A program made the position numbers and the translations under genes. From assembly GCF_000187245.1 (NCBI RefSeq), contig NC_027865.1:186001-250000 (forward strand): a stretch of DNA of 64,000 bases, written 5' to 3'. This DNA is from Ogataea parapolymorpha DL-1 (lineage: Eukaryota; Ascomycota; Pichiomycetes; Pichiales; Pichiaceae). Shown here piece after piece: positions 54,955-64,000 of this stretch. Numbering within the stretch: position 1 is the first letter of the stretch; every line of letters starts with the position of its first letter. The notes beneath the pieces are model-generated. The model saw nothing but the letters and a program-made list of their open reading frames with translations, was not told where the DNA came from and did no database searches.

Positions 54955-55566
54955 ATGGATCGCTTAAAGTGAGTATTGCGCCTTCTATTTTGCGCTAACA
55001 ACAGGACCGACGAGACCAATCCGCGCGGGATTCCGCAGGCCAAGTTCATCGAGAAGATCGAGGACTTTATTGACCCGAAAACCTGCACCGACGACGACGT
55101 CTCGGTGTTTTTAAAAGAGTTACAGGTCAGACTCCAGCAGTACCAGTTCATGGAGGAGAACAAGCGCAACACGCTCAATAACCTCAATACAAAGATCCCA
55201 GACATAAAGAAAACACTAGATATGTGCAGGTTCCTTAAAAGTCGCAAGGAGCACGACGAAGAGACCATTGACGTAAACTACGAGCTCAACGATACCGTCT
55301 ACTCTACGGCCGAAATCAACGTGAAAGAGCTGGATTCTGTTTCGCTGTGGCTCGGAGCAGATATCATGATGGAGTATCCTATTGACGAGGCTATTGAAAT
55401 GCTGGAAAAACGGCTTCAGGCCGCGCTCGATAACAAGGCCGTCACCGTGGAAGACCTGGAGTATTTGCGCTCAAACATCACCACAATGGAGGTCAACACG
55501 GCACGGGTGTACAACTGGGACGTGCAGCGGCGCAAGGCCCTGAAGGCGGCGGAGACTACCTCCTGA
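54955..55566 (+). CDS. PAC10: Prefoldin subunit 3 (Pac10/Gim2), two exons
   Basis: Exon 1 is 14 nt (54955-54968), then a 36-nt intron (54969-55004; donor GTGAGT, branch GCGCTAAC) and exon 2 to 55566. The 191-residue product starts MDRLKTDETNPRGIPQAKFI; RGIPQA.FIE is the signature of the subunit. Two coiled-coil arms (VFLKELQVRLQQYQFMEENK and MLEKRLQAALDNK to the end) flank the beta segment SLWLGADIMMEYPIDEAIEM. Prefoldin hands nascent actin and tubulin to the TRiC chaperonin. Its last 11 bp overlap the convergent DSC2-like gene. Confidence 0.95.
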
Positions 55567-56398
55567 ACGTGTCGAGGATCTGTGCGCCGAGCGTTCGCAC
55601 CGGCGTGTCTTCTCTGTCGTCCGACAATTCGGGCGAGTCTTCGTCTTCTGTACGGTCTGTGTTGTTGACCATGTCACGAATGCGGCTATCGAGTGGGCGC
55701 TGCTGGGTTTTGGAGGCGAGTTTTGTGTATACGAGCTCCACGACTTTCAATCTGGAATTGAGGCCTGGCAGGAGCCCGTTGAAGAAAAGCGACCCGATAA
55801 AATACCCAACAAAGCTGGGGATCACCGAATTGATAAGGCCCTCGCTTAGAAGCAGCTGCAGAGCCACCAGCGACGTGAGGAAGTCGTTAGTGAACACCAG
55901 CTTAAAGTCCTCGTTGGACTCGCGCAGCTTGATCAGGCCCCCGAAATTCAGCTCAAACTTGTATAGCACAGGAGTAAACTTCCAATGAGCATATAGTAGG
56001 CCGAATAGAATACCAAATGGGCCGGCGGGAACAAATAAATTGATGCCGATAAATGTGTAGAGTGTCCACGTGAGAACTGCGACGGCCGCAATGTTGTAGA
56101 TGTAGAGAAATAGGACAGTCCTTAGGAACTTTAGACTCCCAAAAACCCGCTCTAAATTCTTCAGACTGAGAACCGTCAATGTGACACACAAAATGACCTG
56201 CGACTCGTTCTGGAACTGCATTTGGAACAGGGCAAAACGCCAGTATTGGTGCCATTTGCTGATGAACGGGTCGTAGCTCAGCACAAATAGGGGTTTCCAT
56301 TCAAAAATCGACACGGCAAGCGGAACTGCAATGAACAGTGACGTCAACGCCGAGCTGATCGGCAGATGGACAAACCCTGTGGGGAGCGAGGAGGACAT
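55556..56398 (-). CDS. DSC2: Dsc2/UBAC2-like rhomboid-fold membrane protein
   Basis: 280 residues. The opening TGFVHLPISSALTSLFIAVP, then YWRFALFQMQF and LERVFGSLKFL, resembles UBAC2/Dsc2. About five or six hydrophobic segments cover residues 12-215, consistent with a rhomboid pseudoprotease fold; no catalytic Ser-His pair is apparent. A charged C-terminal tail follows (NNTDRTEDEDSPELSDDRED); a UBA domain as in UBAC2 is not evident. Dsc2 is part of the Golgi/endosomal Dsc E3 ligase that degrades membrane proteins (and in some fungi cleaves SREBP). The family call is from remembered similarity, so another Derlin-like protein is possible. The stop codon lies inside the PAC10 coding region. Confidence 0.65.
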   Translation of the reverse strand: MSSSLPTGFVHLPISSALTSLFIAVPLAVSIFEWKPLFVLSYDPFISKWHQYWRFALFQMQFQNESQVILCVTLTVLSLKNLERVFGSLKFLRTVLFLYIYNIAAVAVLTWTLYTFIGINLFVPAGPFGILFGLLYAHWKFTPVLYKFELNFGGLIKLRESNEDFKLVFTNDFLTSLVALQLLLSEGLINSVIPSFVGYFIGSLFFNGLLPGLNSRLKVVELVYTKLASKTQQRPLDSRIRDMVNNTDRTEDEDSPELSDDREDTPVRTLGAQILDTFRR

Positions 56399-56496
56399 TT
56401 AAATAAATAAAGTTAAATATTATTTTGAAGGACTACCGACGCGTCGTAAAATAGCCTAAGATCAAGAAATAATTTATCTAATTTCTTGTTCCCACC

Positions 56497-58449
56497 ATGC
56501 AGCCGTGGTACAATAAATTGGGCCGGCAGGGGCGCCAGCTGGCCGAGCAATGGCAGACTGATGCAGAGCCGTGGGGTATTGCTACTCCGACTCCTCTGGA
56601 TTATTTGTTTGACGAACTAACTGCTCCCAAATCGTCCACTACCCCAGACAGAATCCTATCATATCTGGCATACTACTATCCAAAACTGAAAAACGAGAAC
56701 AATGTCGAGCTTTTGACGCTCTGTTTCTTGCGATGTCCGCTTTTCTTCAACGATGCCCAGCTGGTGTCGTTCAACGATAATTATCGCGTTATCGAGTGCT
56801 TCAAGTACATCATGGACAAAAAGTTCCAGATCAGCCAGCCGACGCTGCCCTTTTACAGGTTCTACAACGCGCTGTTTGGAGCCGTGGCGAAGGTTGCAGC
56901 AGATAGCAGGTGCGCTTGGAAAGTGGTCCCCGTGGTTGTTGGATGCTTGCTCTCTGTCGACTCAAGAAACGACTACGACAGGTATCCCGAGCATTTTCAG
57001 CTTATTGCGACAGTAGATGCCAAACTCGTGGACATTGCAGCCAATACGTTGGAACGGAGCATGGAAGGACCGCTTTCAAAGGATCTGCTCTGTCTTAATG
57101 TTGTTGCGTTGTCCTGTGTCCAGGACAAGCTTGTCGACTCTCAATTGTTGCGAATTTTGCGAGTGAGATCCGACATTTTGAAAATTCTCACAGAGCTCAC
57201 GTTCAACTCGCCATACGGTCTGGAAAATGGCCGTGTTTTATCAGTAGGCAACGCAAACACGCCGATCGTTGTCAGACACCTAAATCGGATCTCGTTTCTG
57301 TTCGCCAAGCTCACGTCGATACACCCAAAAGTCGCTTTGTTGGTGGATGATTTGGATTTGATTTTGAACAGGATCCAAACGTTCAGCGAGAGCGTGTTGA
57401 GCGTCCCAAATCCGACAGAAACGCAATGGAGTACACTAAGAGTGGTATTGTTTGCACAAGTCATGATGTTTGAAGGAATCATGGCCCGTTTCTTTCAAAT
57501 CAACGACCATTCTCTCAACAGTACCGTTCTGCCCACCCTGAGCAGGAAAATCCTCACAACGTTGTTCAACTTCAACTTTGTTGTCGACAGGATCGGCACT
57601 GGCGGGTTCGAGAGCTACAATTTCGTCTACGCGTCGTGTCTCAGCGCACTCACAAGCTACGACATTCCTACGGCAGAAACACTCATCAAATGCTGGACCA
57701 GCAGCATAGCATTCAAGCAAGTCGACAATTCTGCCGCAGAGCGCGGGAAACTACTGTTTGATCTCCAATTTATTGAAAATGTCGTCAATTTAGTCTCCGA
57801 CAGCCTAAAGTTTGAGTTTATCATCCCCATAGTCCAAGATCTCATAGGTAAGGCTCAAGACCAGGCCGTTTTGGAGAGCGCACATTCAGTCATGGTTAAA
57901 TACTTCACCAGCGTCGACACCTACAACGAGGCCCAATTGGTGGACTACACGAACAACGTCAAACATGTTGGAGCGCAGCTGATCGATTACCTTACACTTT
58001 CCCTAGACCAGTTTCCGGTCCGGCTATCGCTGAGCCAAATCGGCATTATTGTCGAGACACTTGCCAAAATCACGTTTCCGGACACCGCTGTGCACGAGTG
58101 CGATCCGGAACTGTACCGAGAGCTGCTATTGCTCGTTTACAACAGATGTCTCGTTGCCACGAGCGAAGAGCTTCCAAATGCTCAAGCTCTGCCAAAAACA
58201 CGCCACGGAGCATTCACGTCTCTCCTGATCAGAATTCTGCCCCTGATACCGTTTGACGAATACCAATCATGGCTGGAGAGAACCCTCAGTCTTGCGTTCC
58301 GCACCGTCGGTGACGAGCGCACATACCTTCTGGACCTGCTCTGGGACAGTATACTGGGCACAAACAGACACTATCCGCAGAAAGGGTACGTTGGCATCCA
58401 ATGGTGGTACGAACATGTCAACGAGAGTCAGGAAAAAGCAAAATTATAG
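56497..58449 (+). CDS. PEX8: Peroxin Pex8, intraperoxisomal import factor with PTS1 and PTS2
   Basis: 650 residues. The last three residues are AKL, a PTS1. The N-terminus MQPWYNKLGRQGRQL contains K7-L8-x5-Q14-L15, which fits the PTS2 pattern (R/K)(L/V/I)x5(H/Q)(L/A). The body is alpha-helical without membrane segments, in line with a protein attached to the inner face of the peroxisomal membrane. Pex8 binds the cargo receptor Pex5, bridges the docking and RING complexes, and helps release cargo. I recall H. polymorpha Per1 as a 650-residue protein with both signals, which supports both the identity and the species group. Convergent to MCM6 with 8 bp between stops. Confidence 0.93.
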   Translation: MQPWYNKLGRQGRQLAEQWQTDAEPWGIATPTPLDYLFDELTAPKSSTTPDRILSYLAYYYPKLKNENNVELLTLCFLRCPLFFNDAQLVSFNDNYRVIECFKYIMDKKFQISQPTLPFYRFYNALFGAVAKVAADSRCAWKVVPVVVGCLLSVDSRNDYDRYPEHFQLIATVDAKLVDIAANTLERSMEGPLSKDLLCLNVVALSCVQDKLVDSQLLRILRVRSDILKILTELTFNSPYGLENGRVLSVGNANTPIVVRHLNRISFLFAKLTSIHPKVALLVDDLDLILNRIQTFSESVLSVPNPTETQWSTLRVVLFAQVMMFEGIMARFFQINDHSLNSTVLPTLSRKILTTLFNFNFVVDRIGTGGFESYNFVYASCLSALTSYDIPTAETLIKCWTSSIAFKQVDNSAAERGKLLFDLQFIENVVNLVSDSLKFEFIIPIVQDLIGKAQDQAVLESAHSVMVKYFTSVDTYNEAQLVDYTNNVKHVGAQLIDYLTLSLDQFPVRLSLSQIGIIVETLAKITFPDTAVHECDPELYRELLLLVYNRCLVATSEELPNAQALPKTRHGAFTSLLIRILPLIPFDEYQSWLERTLSLAFRTVGDERTYLLDLLWDSILGTNRHYPQKGYVGIQWWYEHVNESQEKAKL

Positions 58450-58457
58450 TATTTAAT

Positions 58458-61543
<3,086 letters not shown>

Positions 61544-63172
61544 ATGGCCAGGAAAAAGTCTGCAGCCAAAAGAGCTAGAGAGGACAACCCAGAACAACCG
61601 GGGCCTGAGACGGTTGCAAAGGAAAAAGAGGTGGACTCAAAAGAAAAGTCCGAGCCAGTTGAGCCAGTTGAGAGCGAGATCGCAGACGAAGATGTGGAGG
61701 ACGAGGATGAGAGCTCTGAGGAAGAAGACCAGTACGGTGATCTTTTGACTGAGGACGTTGAAGAAGGATTTCAGAAAGTGCTGCAAGCAATCAAAACCGG
61801 AGACAAGGCTTTGTTCGATAAGAATGTGAGGTTTTTCAAAGATCCAGAGGAAGGAGAGGTTCCCGTTACCAAAAAAGAGAAGCCTATGTATTTGAAGGAT
61901 TACCACAGAAAAGTTCTTTTAGATGGCCACGCTTTTGAAGACGATGACGGTGAAGAACGCGAGTGGAAGGAGGGCGAGAAGCCGTATGCAGTCCAACAGC
62001 AGGAAGACAAGAGCAAGCTGCTTTCCGAGATCCAGTCTGCGTTCAGTGACGAGGAGGGCGACGACTTTTTGCAGAAAAAAGAGGTGCAGCGAGAGATCAA
62101 GCCTGTGAAGTCACTTCCAGACCCACAACAGGACGGAGAGAAGTTTTTGGAGGCATTTTTGGAGAAAGAAGCATGGATTCCCGAGCAGGAGGATTCGAGA
62201 CCAGAGATGGAAGAGGACGACGAGGAGTTTGACGAGGCGGCTGAGAAGTTCGAAAATGCCTACAATTTCCGTTTTGAGGACCCGAACGCCGCCGAAATCA
62301 TCTCGTATGCCAGATCGCAGGCCACTATGAGAAGAGAGAAGATGAACAGCAGAAAGAAGCAGAGGTTAAAGAAAAAAGAGGAGCAGCTGAGGGAGGAGGA
62401 AGAGAAGCAGGAGCTTTTGCGCAAGAAAAAACAGAAGAAAGCTACTCAAGTTCTGGACCGTTTGAAGGAAATCAAGGAGGCAGTTGGCGATCAGGTTTCT
62501 GAGGAAACAATAGCACGCGTATTTGGCGATAGTTTGTTGAACGATGACTTTGACGATGCTGAATGGGACAGCAAAATGGCGGAGATTTTCAACGAGGCTT
62601 TCTATGAAGAAGAGGGCAAGCCAGAGAAGCCTGAAGTGGAGTTGAGCGACGAGGAGGAGGAAAATGAAACAGAAGGAGAGATGGAGGAAATTGAACAAGG
62701 GGGAGAGGTGGAAAAAGAAGAAGAAGAGGAGACGAAGGAGAACAAATCCAAAAAGTCGAAGAAGAAGGAAGAAAAAATTGGCAAAAAGAAGGAAAGGCAG
62801 AAATTGAAGGAAGTGGCCGAGAAGCTAGTCAGTGCCAACACCCCCAAACTTCTGGAGGAAGTTGAAGAAGAACGTGGCAGGAGCAAAGATAAAGAGGAAA
62901 TCAAGTTCAGGTACCGTGAAGTTTCTCCGGAGTCGTTTGGCCTCACGACCAGAGAGATTCTCGTTGCAGATGATAAGGATTTGAATGAGCTTATAGGACT
63001 CAAGAAGTTTGCTCCGTACAGACCGAAGGAGCTAAAGCTAAAGGACAAGAGGAAATACGCCAAAAAGAAGAGGCTACGTGAATGGCGGATGAAAGTCTTC
63101 AAGAGCGCCGACGGACTGGCCGACGACGAGCCTGCTACCAAAAAACATAAAGTGAATAGATCGGATAATTAA
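61544..63172 (+). CDS. KRI1: Ribosome-biogenesis protein Kri1
   Basis: 542 residues (S. cerevisiae 591). The start MARKKSAAKRARE and EDQYGDLLTEDVEEGFQKVL match Kri1. KFFDDP-type sequence (VRFFKDPEEGE) and YLKDYHRKVLLDG follow. A KRR-rich coiled coil occupies about 260-320, then an extended Glu/Lys region (EEEETKENKSKKSKKKEEKI). The conserved C-terminal domain is FRYREVSPESFGLTTREILV to YAKKKRLREWRMKVFK. Kri1 acts with Krr1 in the nucleolus for 40S (18S rRNA) formation. The ATG at 61544 is preceded by an A-rich leader. Nothing about its base use is odd. Confidence 0.93.
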   Translation: MARKKSAAKRAREDNPEQPGPETVAKEKEVDSKEKSEPVEPVESEIADEDVEDEDESSEEEDQYGDLLTEDVEEGFQKVLQAIKTGDKALFDKNVRFFKDPEEGEVPVTKKEKPMYLKDYHRKVLLDGHAFEDDDGEEREWKEGEKPYAVQQQEDKSKLLSEIQSAFSDEEGDDFLQKKEVQREIKPVKSLPDPQQDGEKFLEAFLEKEAWIPEQEDSRPEMEEDDEEFDEAAEKFENAYNFRFEDPNAAEIISYARSQATMRREKMNSRKKQRLKKKEEQLREEEEKQELLRKKKQKKATQVLDRLKEIKEAVGDQVSEETIARVFGDSLLNDDFDDAEWDSKMAEIFNEAFYEEEGKPEKPEVELSDEEEENETEGEMEEIEQGGEVEKEEEEETKENKSKKSKKKEEKIGKKKERQKLKEVAEKLVSANTPKLLEEVEEERGRSKDKEEIKFRYREVSPESFGLTTREILVADDKDLNELIGLKKFAPYRPKELKLKDKRKYAKKKRLREWRMKVFKSADGLADDEPATKKHKVNRSDN

Positions 63173-63626
63173 TTTGATAATGGGTGAGGTACAGTTATGA
63201 GTGATGATTTAAACCTGCCTGCAGTGGTAATGTGCAGCAGTGTTGTACGTCATTTTTGGCGCCCAAATATATGATAAATTGCAAGTGACAGTCATAAAAA
63301 GTTACTCCCGTTTTATACCGCTCTTCTATTGGGAATGTCATTTACTCCGCTAGAAACTCAAGCTGGAAACTCATCGCCAGCGCTTGACGGCAACAACTCA
63401 GTCCATTAAAGACTCACAGATTCGATCAGCCCAGCATCTGTCGCTTAGCTCTAGGAGCTTAACATTTTGACTCATCGGCGCCAATGCTCATATCCTACCA
63501 AAGACCTTGTCGCATAATCCCGTCACTGCCGCCTTACTTGATTGGCCATGGTGAGCAAAAACTTGGCGCTTGGAACACAGGTCCAACTGGTTTTTAGTTG
63601 CTACATGCACGATAAAGACCTGCTTT
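63173..63626. other. Non-coding sequence after KRI1
   Basis: No convincing ORF or RNA gene. A short palindrome TTTGG-CGC-CCAAA lies at about 63256-63268. TGACTCA at 63468-63474 is a perfect Gcn4-type site, whose gene, if any, would be beyond the window. A 17-bp word at 63437-63453 also occurs at 41382-41398, which may be chance. Confidence 0.5.
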
Positions 63627-63674
63627 TATCGCTCTGTTTCAAGTAATTGTGAAAAATTGTGAAACAGAGCGATA
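63627..63674. repeat. 15-bp perfect inverted repeat with paired TGAAACA elements
   Basis: Arms 63627-63641 and 63660-63674 are exact reverse complements, with an 18-base loop made of a short direct repeat (AATTGTGAAA type). Each arm contains TGAAACA in opposite orientation (63635-63641 and 63660-63666), the pheromone-response element bound by Ste12-type factors. It could be a cruciform-prone element, a regulatory pair, or a relic of a small transposon. Confidence 0.8.
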
Positions 63675-63795
63675 TTTATCCTCCCGGCGAAAATACTAGC
63701 GCCGGTTTTCCTAATGGGAGGATACGTCGACGCAGCCCATGCTGCGGAGGGGACATATAGAACTTTTGAAGTACTGAAAACTGAATTTTAACGTA

Positions 63796-64000
63796 CCTCC
63801 CCTTACATGGAAAGGGAGAGCGCATCCCCTCTATAGAAGGGGAGATGTATATCCCCCCTTCAGATAGGGAGAAATATAAAATGCGTTCCCCCTACAGAAG
63901 GGAAGAAATGTATCCCCCCTTTCAAATAGAGGGAAGGCAAATTATATGCCCTCCCTGTTTGGGGTGGGTAGCCTCTCCCCCTCCCCTATGGTCAGGAGAG
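63796..64000. repeat. Tandem array of C-run/G-run imperfect palindromes, running off the edge
   Basis: C-runs begin at 63796, 63826, 63853, 63888, 63914, 63949 and about 63973. Each is followed 4-14 bases later by a G-run, so each unit is a small imperfect palindrome (for example CCCCTCTATAGAAGGGG). Spacings alternate between about 26-27 and 35 bases, making a higher-order unit near 61-62 bp: 63826-63887 and 63888-63948 are two diverged copies. The last units are more C-rich. The array is not the GGGTGGCG telomere repeat I recall for Ogataea. Confidence 0.8.

Noticed and set aside
63796..64000. Telomere repeat or rDNA at the right end
   Set aside because: The units are not GGGTGGCG, which I recall as the Ogataea telomere repeat, and no rRNA sequence is recognisable.

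Overview
The window is nuclear DNA of a budding yeast, most likely the methylotrophic Ogataea (Hansenula) polymorpha/parapolymorpha group. The clearest pointer is a 650-residue Pex8 (56497-58449) that carries both a C-terminal AKL (PTS1) and an N-terminal KL-x5-QL (PTS2) signal, as I recall for H. polymorpha Per1. Gene order is dense, 5' splice sites are GTAAGT-like, branch sites are (N)CTAAC, and CTG is used at conserved leucines (for example RPO31 near 19508-19513), so the CUG-Ser clade is excluded. I recognise about 39 protein genes. I found no tRNA, rRNA, CRISPR array or intact mobile element.

Layout. 1-6282: SEC6 (cut by the left edge), ARG3, an NTR2-like gene, RPC34 and an alpha-arrestin. 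6677-13478: GGA (three tiny introns), EAF1 and a dysferlin-domain peroxin of the Pex30/31/32 type. 13582-17802: SEM1 and RPT5 (neighbouring proteasome genes), PRP17 and BCP1 (with a frame break). 17894-23313: RPO31, then a secreted fasciclin-domain protein with four Kex2-bounded peptide repeats. 23314-25223: a 1.9-kb stretch without a gene. 25224-31035: an orphan gene, an orphan ending in an integrase-like zinc finger, FMP25 and the CPY gene PRC1. 31099-44377: RAD26, a PLP decarboxylase, PET191, RAV1, PHB1, PRE9, a PKA catalytic subunit and another orphan. 44429-56398: MNP1, RPB9, an Aft-domain regulator, DBP10, HRP1, TRM11, RPS19, RPL18, PAC10 and DSC2. 56497-63172: PEX8, MCM6 and KRI1. 63173-64000: a non-coding tail with a 15-bp inverted repeat and a tandem C-run/G-run array that runs off the right edge.

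Shared themes are transcription and ribosome production (RPC34, RPO31, RPB9, RPS19, RPL18, MNP1, DBP10, KRI1, BCP1), proteasome (SEM1, RPT5, PRE9), splicing (NTR2-like, PRP17), Golgi/vacuole traffic (SEC6, GGA, CPY, RAV1, arrestin) and peroxisomes (PEX8, Pex30-type). Neighbours are not operons. Many share very short divergent promoters (59-81 bp) or convergent ends that nearly touch or overlap.

Most worth a second look: the fasciclin/Kex2-repeat proprotein; 34-43-nt spliceosomal introns in six genes against one structured 185-nt intron in RPL18; the BCP1 frame break; the integrase-finger orphan; and the repeat array at the right end.
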